NCBI GenBank assembly: GCA_033763695.1
Contig: JANRKB010000016.1
Coordinates: forward strand, 1 to 64,000
Length of the DNA stretch: 64,000 nucleotides
Direction: 5' to 3'
DNA from: JANRKB01 sp033763695
GTDB taxonomy: Bacteria > Planctomycetota > Phycisphaerae > Phycisphaerales > UBA1924
Each line of letters begins with the position of its first letter. Position 1 is the stretch's first letter. The translations under genes were made by a program, and so were the position numbers. Shown piece by piece: positions 28,516-36,446 of this stretch. Below the pieces are notes generated by a model, which worked only from the letters and a program-made list of their open reading frames with translations, had not been told where the DNA came from and searched no databases.

Positions 28516-28806
28516 CGTGAACCCCCCGCTGTTGGCCGCAAACGCACGCTTGATGTCCAGCGCGGCCAGTTAGGCGTTGCCCGGAGCGTCGACCTCAAGC
28601 CCGCTGGGCATGATCGCGCGCAGGCGGTCGAAGCGGATCTGGAAGTTCTCCAGCGCGTCCGCGCTCAGACGCGACTCCACCACGCCGTACGGATAGGCCC
28701 ACGCCAGGCGTCGTTCGCTCGCGGCGCGTTCAACTCCCTCGCGCGCGCCCATCTGCAGGTGATGGGCTTGCAGGAACAGACCTTCATGCCAATGAACCGT
28801 CGCCAT
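27406..28806 (-). pseudogene. tssK: tssK interrupted by an in-frame TAA stop
   Basis: TssK is the trimeric baseplate adaptor that docks onto TssL/TssM. From the ATG at 28806 (AAAGGAAG upstream) the frame reads the unmistakable TssK start (MATVHWHEGLFLQAHHLQ). After 78 residues, at PGNA, it meets TAA at 28570-28572. Reading straight on in the same frame gives LAALDIKRAFAANSGGF and then the rest of TssK to 27406, about 466 codons in total (normal length). No frameshift is needed, so this is one base change or an assembly error, not two genes by design. One substitution would restore Glu, Gln, Lys, Tyr, Ser or Leu. Confidence 0.88.
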
Positions 28807-28868
28807 CCGCTTCCTTTCCCCCACGCCTCGCACGAGTCTTGCGACCCGTTCGCCCCAGCGTGTGTCGC

Positions 28869-29936
28869 TCACGTCCGCGGGAACAAGCTCTCCACGTAGT
28901 CACGCACCGCCGTCATGATCTCGGCCTCGATCACGGCCTCATCGCGTCCCTGCATGAGCTCCACGTACTTCTTCCAGTTCTTGCTTTCCTTCGACTCCGT
29001 CAGGCTCTTGGGCCCCGATGCCGCGGCGATCGACTCCACGCCGAACTGCATCATCTGATTCCGCGCGAACAAGCTCCCCGCGCGGCTCACGGCAGCGATC
29101 GTGCCCACCGTCAGTTGACGCAGCAGCGCGAGCTCCTGTGCCACCGCCGTGCGCGGCGTGCCGCTATCACCCATCACAAACCGCGCCAGCGTGCGCTGCA
29201 CCGGCGACTTGCGCGTGATCTTCTTCGAGCCCGCCGCCAGCTTCTGCGACCACGCCGTCCACACGAACTGGTCGATGCCGCCCGCAAAGTCCACGAGCAT
29301 CACCGCCATCTCCTGGGCCCGACCCGGGTCCGCGGCCTCCGCCTCGCCCAGGCCCAGCACCTTGCGCAGTTCGGTGCTCACCGGTGCCCCGCCGCCGCTC
29401 GCCGGCGCAGGCGAACCCGCGCTGGTCGTGAGGTTGGGCGTCGAGGCCATTGCCGACACGCTCTTGGGCGGCGCGACCGGAGCCGCGGCAGGCACCGGGG
29501 CCGCGACCGGCGCGGCAGGCTCGCCGACGTGGCGCACCTCGGCCAAACCGGCCGCCGCGAGTCGCTTGGCGATCGCTTTGCGCTTGTCTTCAGGCAGGCC
29601 CGCGGCGATCTCAATGAGCCGCTCGACCAGCACGCTCGGATCGTCTAGCCGGGCGAGTTTTTGCTGGGCCGCGATCAGATCCTTGCGGAGTTGCTCGGCC
29701 TCGCCGGTGCTGGCCGCGGCTCGCGCCGTGGCGGCGGCCGCATCGCTGGCGTCCGCCCCGGTGGTCGGGAAGGTGTCAAGCAGCGCTTCAAGGAAGCCGC
29801 GCCGCTCCGCCGGCACCAGCGACTTCACCGCCCGGTCAATCTCATCATTCAGGTGGGCACGTCGGGCATCGGGGGCGAGGTCCGAGAGCTCGGCGTGCAG
29901 CACGCGCAGCCGCCGGGCCACGCCGATCACCTTCAT
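28869..29936 (-). CDS. Unknown protein at the head of the T6SS locus
   Basis: I do not recognise this 355-residue protein. The N-terminal ~110 residues are helical and charged (RRLRVLHAELSDLAPDAR, AEQLRKDLIAAQQKLARLDD, probably coiled coil). A Pro/Ala linker follows at about 138-160, then a helical C-terminal domain (VDFAGGIDQFVWTAWSQ, KNWKKYVELMQGRDEA). There is no signal peptide or membrane span. The end weakly recalls the C-terminal helical domain of TagH/ImpI proteins without an FHA domain, but I would not name it so. The ATG at 29936 lacks a good ribosome-binding site, so a GTG ten codons upstream is possible. It lies 62 bases before tssK and is the first gene of the run, so a baseplate or regulatory role is likely by context. 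Confidence 0.72.
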   Translation of the reverse strand: MKVIGVARRLRVLHAELSDLAPDARRAHLNDEIDRAVKSLVPAERRGFLEALLDTFPTTGADASDAAAATARAAASTGEAEQLRKDLIAAQQKLARLDDPSVLVERLIEIAAGLPEDKRKAIAKRLAAAGLAEVRHVGEPAAPVAAPVPAAAPVAPPKSVSAMASTPNLTTSAGSPAPASGGGAPVSTELRKVLGLGEAEAADPGRAQEMAVMLVDFAGGIDQFVWTAWSQKLAAGSKKITRKSPVQRTLARFVMGDSGTPRTAVAQELALLRQLTVGTIAAVSRAGSLFARNQMMQFGVESIAAASGPKSLTESKESKNWKKYVELMQGRDEAVIEAEIMTAVRDYVESLFPRT

Positions 29937-30310
29937 CGATTTGTCCGAACCCGCCTCAAGCGACACGCGATGACCTCCAGACGCACGGGCATCGGTCCCC
30001 CCGACGCGGGGTGGCACCATGGGATGGAAACGACGGCCCGGATCTCGAAAGCCGCGCTCCACCCCTCCGGGCATGATACAGACCCGACGGCACCACCGCC
30101 GCCCGCATCCCGAAACGAGCCGCGATTGTCCTGGCGCGGGTTGTCGGACGGAGGTGGGATCCATAACCCAAGAGAGACCTCGACACGGGCGGCAGAGCCG
30201 CTACCGACGCGCACTTTTGGCGTGTTGCGCGAGCCTGAAACCGCAGCGATCCCGCCCGCTCGTCGATGCCCTTCCCGTGCCGCGCCTGTCGCGCCGCCGG
30301 AGGAAGCCCT
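29937..30310. other. Divergent intergenic region, T6SS locus versus lipoprotein gene
   Basis: This 374-base region separates the minus-strand T6SS run from the plus-strand lipoprotein gene, so it should hold both promoters. I see no convincing -35/-10 pair, no hairpin and no small gene with a ribosome-binding site. The minus-strand frame of the T6SS leader gene stays open through much of it, but the translated sequence is Arg/Gly-rich and featureless. Confidence 0.45.
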
Positions 30311-30571
30311 GTGAAGAAGTCCATCGCCCTCGCCAGTGCCATCGTGACCATCGCCCTCGTTGGCGGTTGCGGCCAATCGCAGTTGTCGCAGTCGCAGATC
30401 CAGAGTTCCGGCCCCATCGCAGGCCGCACCGTCGGCCTCAGCGCCGGCGACTCGCTGGGAATGACCTTCGCCCGCGATCGCCAGATCCTCGCCCTTCGCG
30501 CCCGCGAGAGCAACCAGCCCCAGTTCGCCACCGTCGACGGCCATGACATCCCCGTGAACCCCGGCGAGTAA
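30311..30571 (+). CDS. Small predicted lipoprotein
   Basis: This 86-residue protein starts at a GTG with a strong GGAGGAAG site about 5 bases upstream. The signal peptide KKSIALASAIVTIALVGGC ends in a lipobox (LVGG|C), so it should be lipid-anchored at the cell envelope. The mature part (about 66 residues) begins Gln/Ser-rich and is otherwise unrelated to families I know. It is too short for TssJ, the T6SS outer-membrane lipoprotein, although its place next to the T6SS locus makes that worth excluding. Confidence 0.75.
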   Translation: MKKSIALASAIVTIALVGGCGQSQLSQSQIQSSGPIAGRTVGLSAGDSLGMTFARDRQILALRARESNQPQFATVDGHDIPVNPGE

Positions 30572-30818
30572 ACCCGTCGGGAGCAGTTCGCCGCCCGGCT
30601 TGGGAGAAGCCGGAGAGCCGGTCGGGCCACTGGCCCGTTCGCGCATCAACGTCACGGGCTCCGGAGTCATCCGGGGCCCGTGCTCGCGCGCCCAAACGCC
30701 CCAAACCAACGCACAAACCGCGAACATGTGACCACTGGCCTCGGTTTTCGGGCCTCGAGCACCAAACGCGGAAAATGTGCTGCAACCTCAGAACCCCCCA
30801 GCGGTACAGTCGTGTGGC

Positions 30819-31421
30819 ATGAATCGGAACGAGGAACTCCGACTGATCCAGAAAGCCGCGGCCGGCGAAAAGCCCGCGGCTGAGGCGCTGATTCGCGCCC
30901 ATCAGCGCGGTTTGTTCGTCTTCCTCGTCCGATTTACCGGAAGGCCCGAACTCGCCGAGGACATTGTGCAGGAGGCGTTCGTCCGCGTGCTGACGAACTT
31001 GGACCGCTTCGACCCCCGCTTCCGCTTCTCCACCTGGCTCTTCACGATCGCAAAACGCCTCTGCCTCAACGCCATGCAAAAGTGCAAGCCCATCCCGATC
31101 GGTGACGCCCTCGAAGACGGGCACGGCACCATCGCGGTGGAGCCCGCCACCCGCGCCACCCGCCTCGACGCCAACACCGCAGCACGCTCAGCCCTTCAGG
31201 AAGCCCTCCTCACCCTCCCCCTCGTGCAGCGCGAGATCGTCATCCTCTTCCACCAGCAGGACTGGCCCATCCGCGTCATCGCGGAACATCTGAATCTGCC
31301 CGAGGGCACTGTCAAGAGCCACCTGCATCGCGGCCGCCATCGCTTGCACGAGGTCTTGACGCGTCAGGTGAGCGCCGCGGATGTCCGCGAGACATTCTCA
31401 TTTGGGGAGGACGCGCCATGA
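30819..31421 (+). CDS. ECF-family RNA polymerase sigma factor
   Basis: A 200-residue sigma-70 family protein of the extracytoplasmic-function type. Region 2 covers about 22-88 (AEDIVQEAFVRVL, FRFSTWLFTIAKRLCLNAM). Region 4 covers about 130-182 (LPLVQREIVILFHQQDW, then the helix-turn-helix IAEHLNLPEGTVKSHLHRGR). There is no region 3 domain. The ATG at 30819 fits the family start; an upstream GTG would add 14 unrelated residues. The stop overlaps the next gene by 4 bases (ATGA), pairing it with its presumed anti-sigma factor. Target genes cannot be told from the sequence. Confidence 0.93.
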   Translation: MNRNEELRLIQKAAAGEKPAAEALIRAHQRGLFVFLVRFTGRPELAEDIVQEAFVRVLTNLDRFDPRFRFSTWLFTIAKRLCLNAMQKCKPIPIGDALEDGHGTIAVEPATRATRLDANTAARSALQEALLTLPLVQREIVILFHQQDWPIRVIAEHLNLPEGTVKSHLHRGRHRLHEVLTRQVSAADVRETFSFGEDAP

Positions 31422-32308
31422 CCACGCCGCGCGATCCGAAGAACGTAAATGCAGGCAACAGCGCGGCCCCGGGCCAAACCCCCGGCACGCCGCCCGCCAA
31501 GAACTGGGTCACGCGCCGCGAAGCCGTGGACGCATACCTCGACGGCGAACTGTCGCGCCGTTCGACACTCGTGCGCGACGCGATCCGCGAAAACCCGGGC
31601 GAAGGCAAGCGGCTGGAGCGGACCGAGCGCATCCTCGACGAACTCAGCGCCCCGATGCAGACGCCGGATCTGACGCTCTCGATCCTCGACGACGTCCACA
31701 TGCTGCGTCCGTTCAAGCCGGTCTCGCCGCCGCTGTGGCGGATGGTGGTGGGCTGGACGGCGATGGCGGCCGCCGTGGTGCTCGCCGTGGGCGGCTATGT
31801 CGTCCTTCAGTCGCGCGGGCCGCGCACGACACCCGCGCCCCGCAGCACCAGCAACGACGCGGTGCGCTCGGTGTTCGACACGAACCCCGCACTGGCGCGC
31901 AAGGCCAACACGCCCGACGCCGCGACGCGGCAGCGGGGCTCATCGCTCGAGATGGGCACCATCGCCGCCGACGCGCCGCGCCGCTGGGAAACCGACCTGC
32001 CCCGCACCGGCCTGGATGAAGTCGAGCTGGCAAGCCTTCAGCCCACCCTGCAGCCCACCCCGCAAACCAATCGCGTTTCTGGGCTGTCCGCATCGCTGGC
32101 TCGTGAACTGGGCCTGACAATGAAGCCCGCCCGCGGCGGCGAAGCAGCGAATCTGTCGATGCGGCGCGAGCCCTTCCCCGTGCCGCCCTCGGCATGGCTG
32201 CGTCGCCCGGTGAAGCTGCCCTCCGCGCTCGATCTGTCGCGCACCGCCGACCCCAGCGCCAGCGCGTGGTTCGCGCCCTCGATCCAGAAGCCGCTCACGC
32301 TGCCCTAA
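31418..32308 (+). CDS. Putative membrane anti-sigma factor
   Basis: A 296-residue protein translationally coupled to the ECF sigma gene. The N-terminal cytoplasmic part carries a motif often seen in anti-sigma domains (REAVDAYLDGELSRRSTLVR at about 34-53), without the HxxxCxxC zinc site. One transmembrane helix (MVVGWTAMAAAVVLAVGGYVV, about 108-128) is followed by a periplasmic Pro/Arg-rich region of about 165 residues with no enzyme motif. The role is inferred from gene order, topology and this motif. A strong hairpin terminator follows. Confidence 0.75.
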   Translation: MTTPRDPKNVNAGNSAAPGQTPGTPPAKNWVTRREAVDAYLDGELSRRSTLVRDAIRENPGEGKRLERTERILDELSAPMQTPDLTLSILDDVHMLRPFKPVSPPLWRMVVGWTAMAAAVVLAVGGYVVLQSRGPRTTPAPRSTSNDAVRSVFDTNPALARKANTPDAATRQRGSSLEMGTIAADAPRRWETDLPRTGLDEVELASLQPTLQPTPQTNRVSGLSASLARELGLTMKPARGGEAANLSMRREPFPVPPSAWLRRPVKLPSALDLSRTADPSASAWFAPSIQKPLTLP

Positions 32309-32333
32309 CCAGTCGCGCAGCCTGTGCTCTCTC

Positions 32334-32423
32334 GTGCCATCGAAGTCCGCTTCGGACTTCGATGCGTTTTGCCTCTGCATTGTGGCCACTCATCAACGTC
32401 GGAGGAACCGACTTCGATGGCAC
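32334..32423 (+). terminator. Terminator hairpin built from a palindromic repeat
   Basis: A 27-base perfect hairpin at 32338-32364 (CATCGAAGTCCG, CTT loop, complement) is followed by CGTTTTG, a good terminator for the sigma/anti-sigma operon. A second arm, GACTTCGATGGCAC at 32410-32423, is the exact complement of 32334-32347. An alternative, wider stem is therefore possible. The bases GTCGGAGGAACCGACTTCGATGGCAC also occur, inverted, at the hairpin near 56,500. The remaining bases up to 32587 hold no gene. Confidence 0.8.
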
Positions 32424-32587
32424 GGCGTGGTCCATTTCCCACGCCGATCGCGCAACACACCGATTCCGCATCAGCACGAGACAAAAGAAAACGCCTCCCG
32501 CATGACCTTGCCGAACGCTGCATGCAGCATCGAGCAAGCGCAGAGAGGCGAACGTGCGTGACGCTGAACGACTCAGGCCAGCCGCAC

Positions 32588-33277
32588 TCAGCGGCGGCGA
32601 CGACCGGCGATCAGGCTACCCAAGCCCACGAGCGCGAGCGAGCCGGGCGCGGGGATCGTGTTGGTGAACTTGAACTGATACGCGAGGTTCGAGCCGTTGG
32701 GCGGATTGACGCTCGACCACGACAGCGTGTGGTTGCCGCTGATCGTGAACGCGCCGATGGCGTTGCCGTCGTTCTGGATGCGGAGGTAGTCGGCCGCGAC
32801 CGCGCCGCTCGACGCGAGCGAGCCGATGCTCACGTTCTCGACGCCCGAGACGATCGACATGTCGCTGAGCAGCACCGTGGAGCTGGCGACGGAACGCACG
32901 CGGATGAAGATGTCGGTGAACGAGCCGCTGAGCGCGTTCCACGAACGGGTCGTGCCGTTGGCGGTGTAGATGAGCGTGCTGACGCCGTCGTACGAGATGG
33001 TGAAGGCCTGCGTGGCACCGTTGACAAGGCCGAAGTTGCCGGTGGTCACGGGCGAGCCGACGCCACCCTGCGACCAGATGCCCATCTGCCAGTTGCCCGG
33101 CGTGCCGGTGCGGCCTTCGGTGACGGCGCGCTCAAGGCTGCCGTTGTTCGAAATCGTCTGGAACGCGCTGTCGCCGCCGGCGAACGCGGACACGCTGAGG
33201 CCGGCAAACGCCGAACCCGACGACAACACGAGCGCGGCGATGGCGCCAGCGGCGCACGAACGAATCTGAATCGACAT
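32588..33277 (-). CDS. PEP-CTERM-like secreted surface protein
   Basis: A 229-residue protein. Its signal peptide (SCAAGAIAALVLSSGSAFA) is followed by a beta-rich body and a C-terminal sorting tail: IPAPGSLALVGLG, a hydrophobic stretch, then RRRR at the very end. This is the PEP-CTERM layout with PAP in place of PEP, as is frequent in Phycisphaerae (family knowledge). Such proteins are processed by an exosortase and placed in the envelope or extracellular matrix. The ATG at 33277 has GAGAGGA upstream. There is no exosortase gene in the window. The stop lies in the intergenic region shared with the convergent sigma operon. Confidence 0.88.
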   Translation of the reverse strand: MSIQIRSCAAGAIAALVLSSGSAFAGLSVSAFAGGDSAFQTISNNGSLERAVTEGRTGTPGNWQMGIWSQGGVGSPVTTGNFGLVNGATQAFTISYDGVSTLIYTANGTTRSWNALSGSFTDIFIRVRSVASSTVLLSDMSIVSGVENVSIGSLASSGAVAADYLRIQNDGNAIGAFTISGNHTLSWSSVNPPNGSNLAYQFKFTNTIPAPGSLALVGLGSLIAGRRRR

Positions 33278-33586
33278 GTCTGGTCCTCTCTCAACGGGTG
33301 CCCGCGGATCCGCGGCCATCGCGGCGACGACAAAATGCCGCCGTGGAAACCGATGGTGACGAGGCAAGGAGCACCCTGCTCCGGAACATAATGATAGTTC
33401 CGACCGCGCCAAAGGCGGATGCTCTTCCCGAAAGAAACTCAAAACCCCGTGAACACCCGGGCTCACGTTCTCGGACGTTGCGTGATTGTGCTGCGTCTGC
33501 CGTGCAAAAGGCCGCGCCTCTGCGGCACGGCCTGATCGAACGTGAACTGTGCAAGGCCTGGCAAACGATCGCGAAGCTGCGGGCAC

Positions 33587-34243
33587 TTACTTGCCGCGAT
33601 TGCCGCCGCCACCGCTATTGCCGCCGGCGGCGCGAGCCGCGGCCATGCGCTTGCGCATCTCGCCCATCAAGCCCATGTTCTGGGCATTGCCGGACTGGAT
33701 GCCCTCTTGGATGCGACCGACCATCTCCTGGCGGCGCTGCTCCTGGGTCTTCTCGTCCTCAGGCGGGCGTTGACCTTCGGGCGGACGCTGGCCTTCCGGC
33801 GGGCGTTGGCCGCCGGGCCCGCCGCGGCCCCAAGGCATTTCGATTTCCTGGCCGCGCGCGAACTTGCGGGCGTTCTCGGCCATCATCTCCATCATCATGT
33901 TGCGACGCGCTTCTTCGTTCTCCTTGCCGCGCATCAGAGCCATCCGCTGGTCGTCAGGCATCTGACGCACCAGACGCCACGCCTCCTCGGCGTAGTCGCG
34001 CTTGCGGGCTTCGTCGAGCGACGCCCACTTGCCGCTGTTCATCACTTCCATCGCTTCCTGGGCCGTCTTGGGCATCGAGACAGGAAGCAGGCGATACATC
34101 CAATACCCGCCCGCGGCCAGCATGGCCACGGACAACACCACCGCCGCCACGCCGACGGCCTTCTTCTTCGCGGGCGACCAGTCCGCGTCGATCGCCTTCC
34201 GCTTCGGTGTGCTCATCGCGTCCAGATCAATGCGCGTCGGCAT
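33587..34243 (-). CDS. Single-span membrane protein with Met/Arg-rich C-terminal region
   Basis: A 218-residue protein of unknown function. It has a short basic cytoplasmic start, one transmembrane helix (AVGVAAVVLSVAMLAAGGYWM, about 29-49), then a charged helical region rich in Met, Arg and Glu (DDQRMALMRG, RRNMMMEMMAENARKF). Three RPPEGQ-type repeats follow (about 145-162), and it ends in a Gly-rich tail (GGNSGGGGNRGK). AAAGGAAT lies 6 bases before the ATG. The helical part is reminiscent of periplasmic metal-binding or Spy/CpxP-like helical proteins, but only in composition. Confidence 0.75.
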   Translation of the reverse strand: MPTRIDLDAMSTPKRKAIDADWSPAKKKAVGVAAVVLSVAMLAAGGYWMYRLLPVSMPKTAQEAMEVMNSGKWASLDEARKRDYAEEAWRLVRQMPDDQRMALMRGKENEEARRNMMMEMMAENARKFARGQEIEMPWGRGGPGGQRPPEGQRPPEGQRPPEDEKTQEQRRQEMVGRIQEGIQSGNAQNMGLMGEMRKRMAAARAAGGNSGGGGNRGK

Positions 34244-34358
34244 GGTGAGATTCCTTTTCTGCGTGCCCGCTCCACATTCAGACGTGCGAGACGGGCGAGG
34301 GTTTCAGATTCTTGCGGGCGGCCTGACGCCGCGACGGACCGCCGCGAATGGCCGTGCT

Positions 34359-34985
34359 TCAGTCGTTGAGTTCGTACTTTCCGACGTGCCCATCGGCGAA
34401 CAGGATGTTGCGGACACTGTGGAAGAAGTTCACCGGCACCAGCGTGCCGTCTTGGGTCTCAAACGTGCCGCCATCAAAGTCATGGGCGACAGCAGCGTCC
34501 TTGGACTGCACCTTCAGACGCTTGTAGAAGAACGTGTCCTCGTACTTGCGCCCGCCGATGCTCACGATGTACGTGTAGGACATGTTGCAGGTCTGGTTCG
34601 TGCCCTGCTCGTCCTTGTACGTCTGGTTCCACACCGTCTTGTCACCCGGGCAGCGATACGCCGGCGTGGTGGGATCAATCTGGTCCTTCATGACCACATT
34701 GAGCGGTGGGTCGGTGTCGCCGCTGAGCCATGGCGGGGGCATATAGCGGGCCTTGGGAAAGACCTCTTTCCACTGGTTCTTGTACAGCTCGATGCCCTGA
34801 CCCATGGAGCGGAGGTTGCTGCCGCAAACGGCGCGGCGGGCCGAGTCGCGCACCTTAGGGAGCGTGGGCAAAAGGATGCCAAGCAGCAGCGCGATGATGG
34901 TGATGACCACCAGCAGTTCGATCAGCGAGAAGCCGCGCGAGCGCCGGAGGTGTCGAACAAGGTGTCTGAAATCGGACATTGGCAT
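34359..34985 (-). CDS. Prepilin-type N-terminal cleavage protein with FADGH motif
   Basis: A 208-residue protein. Its type III signal sequence RGFSLIELLVVITIIALLLG would be cut by prepilin peptidase between Gly and Phe, leaving the conserved Glu at +5. The C-terminal part ends in NILFADGHVGKYELND, the FADGH motif seen in the planctomycete pseudopilin-like family with the H-X9-DG processing-associated domain. Such proteins are very numerous in Planctomycetes and their exact function is unknown. The ATG at 34985 has GGGAG 10 bases upstream; a second ATG two codons later is possible. Confidence 0.85.
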   Translation of the reverse strand: MPMSDFRHLVRHLRRSRGFSLIELLVVITIIALLLGILLPTLPKVRDSARRAVCGSNLRSMGQGIELYKNQWKEVFPKARYMPPPWLSGDTDPPLNVVMKDQIDPTTPAYRCPGDKTVWNQTYKDEQGTNQTCNMSYTYIVSIGGRKYEDTFFYKRLKVQSKDAAVAHDFDGGTFETQDGTLVPVNFFHSVRNILFADGHVGKYELND

Positions 34986-35150
34986 GAGATCGCGCTCCCG
35001 AAAAGCCGGGCCTCCTGCTGGTAGAACGGGAGCGGCTGAGGGATATTGCCGCCGAACCAGAATTCGGCAATCTTGCGAACGCAGGCACAAAACCGGCGAA
35101 CGCGAAAGACTAGGGGTTCCACTGGGACCGCTCGGGGACTGTGCCGAGGC

Positions 35151-35651
35151 TCAGGTGCCGTACATGAACTCTTCGCGAACGACCTTCCCGTTCTGGACGG
35201 TGTAGACGCCGACTTCGCTCATGGTGCGACGCTCGCCGGTCGCCTTGACCTCGACGTCGATCGTGAACCGCACCGCAAAGCCGGTCGAGCCCACGAACGG
35301 CCCCTCAGCCCGGGCACCGTGGATGGTGTGTGCGGCAACCCACTCGGCGTTCTTGGCCTCGACGGCCTTGCCGCCCGTCCACTTCATGTTCACGCCCATG
35401 CCTTCGATCGACTCGATGGCCTTGAGGTTGAAGTGCTTGGCCCACAGCTCCGCATCGTTCTTTCCGGCGTTGACGTGAGCGACCAGGTCGCGCCCGATCT
35501 CAAACGGCGTCGCCCCCTTGCCGCTGGAGATCGGCTGAGGCGCAAGCGAATCGCGCTTGGCGGCAGGCTTCTTGCCAGCCTTCTTGGCGGACTTGGCAGC
35601 AGACTTCTTGGACGCGGTTTTTGCGGCTTTCTTGCTCATCTTCTTCGCCAT
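35151..35651 (-). CDS. NTF2/SnoaL-like protein with lysine-rich histone-like tail
   Basis: A 166-residue protein whose start at 35651 is fixed by a strong GAGGAGGT site. The first ~33 residues are Lys/Ala-rich (MAKKMSKKAAKTASKKSA, KKAGKKPAAKRD), like histone H1-type tails. The remaining ~130 residues look like a SnoaL/NTF2 cone fold (HVNAGKNDAELWAKHF, FAVRFTIDVEVKATGERR, VYTVQNGKVVREEFMYG). Family members bind small ligands or act as isomerases. The basic tail suggests nucleic-acid or polyanion binding (inference). Confidence 0.8.
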   Translation of the reverse strand: MAKKMSKKAAKTASKKSAAKSAKKAGKKPAAKRDSLAPQPISSGKGATPFEIGRDLVAHVNAGKNDAELWAKHFNLKAIESIEGMGVNMKWTGGKAVEAKNAEWVAAHTIHGARAEGPFVGSTGFAVRFTIDVEVKATGERRTMSEVGVYTVQNGKVVREEFMYGT

Positions 35652-35765
35652 GGAATGGACCTCCTCAGGATGGCGCACGGTATACCAGTTCGCACGATTC
35701 GCGTGGTGCAACTTCACATGAATCTTTGGCTCCCGCAGCAGAGTATCCCGCGGCCTGCCGCTGGC

Positions 35766-36416
35766 TCAGGTCGTCGCAGGAGAGCGACGCCCCCACCGAC
35801 GCCGCGCACGCTCAGACAGCACCAGGTCGGTCGCCTGCTTGATCGAGCGTTCGATGTGCTCGTTGACGATGAACTCGTCGTACACGCCGCTGGCTCGGGC
35901 GGCTTCCATCTCGCTCTTGGCGGCAGCGAAGCGACGCTGGATCACGCTCTCATCCTCACGCTTGCGACTGCGCAGGCGTGCGAGCAGCGTCTGCTCATCC
36001 GGCGGCAGGATGAAGAGCGCGTACGCGTCGGGGATCTGCTTCTTGACGAGGATCGCTCCCTGCACGTCGATCTCAAGGATCACGAGTCGGCCGCGGGCCC
36101 GCTGGGCATAAACCCAGGCCTTGGGCGTGCCGTACTTCTTGCCGTAAACGCCAGCGGATTCGAGGAACTCGTCCTTGGCCCGCATGGCCTCGAACTGCTC
36201 GTCGGAGACGAAGTGGTAATCGACGCCATCGACGTCTGCATCGGTCTTTGGGCGTGTGGTGCAGGAGACGCTAAAGACGGCGTCTGCGATCGAGCGTTCA
36301 ACGCCGCGCGTGATGGTGGTCTTCCCCGCGCCCGAAGGGCCGGAGATGATGAGGACCATGCCGTCGTCGGTGTCGGTGGAGAGACGATGCGGGAGATGAG
36401 TCGAGTCGGGGGACAT
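35766..36416 (-). CDS. gmk: Guanylate kinase
   Basis: This cytoplasmic 216-residue enzyme phosphorylates GMP to GDP with ATP. It has the P-loop GPSGAGKTT at about 26-34 and the GMP-binding stretch SVSCTTRPKTDADVDGVDYH at about 49-68. The core motif VILEIDVQGA is near 112-121, and LPPDEQTLLARLRSR carries the lid arginines. About 18 extra residues precede the usual start, so a second ATG at 36359 is a possible alternative; neither has a clear ribosome-binding site. It follows the GT9 gene by 30 bases and is probably co-transcribed with it. Confidence 0.96.
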   Translation of the reverse strand: MSPDSTHLPHRLSTDTDDGMVLIISGPSGAGKTTITRGVERSIADAVFSVSCTTRPKTDADVDGVDYHFVSDEQFEAMRAKDEFLESAGVYGKKYGTPKAWVYAQRARGRLVILEIDVQGAILVKKQIPDAYALFILPPDEQTLLARLRSRKREDESVIQRRFAAAKSEMEAARASGVYDEFIVNEHIERSIKQATDLVLSERARRRWGRRSPATT

Positions 36417-36446
36417 GAGGGGGGAAGGATAGAACAGGCCGCGGGT

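Noticed and set aside
28570..28572. Recoding of the tssK stop as selenocysteine or pyrrolysine
   Set aside because: The codon is TAA, while those systems use TGA and TAG. No downstream SECIS-like hairpin was seen.
30311..30571. TssJ, the missing T6SS lipoprotein
   Set aside because: The mature protein is only about 66 residues and lacks the TssJ beta-sandwich length of about 130 or more; it is also on the opposite strand from the T6SS run.
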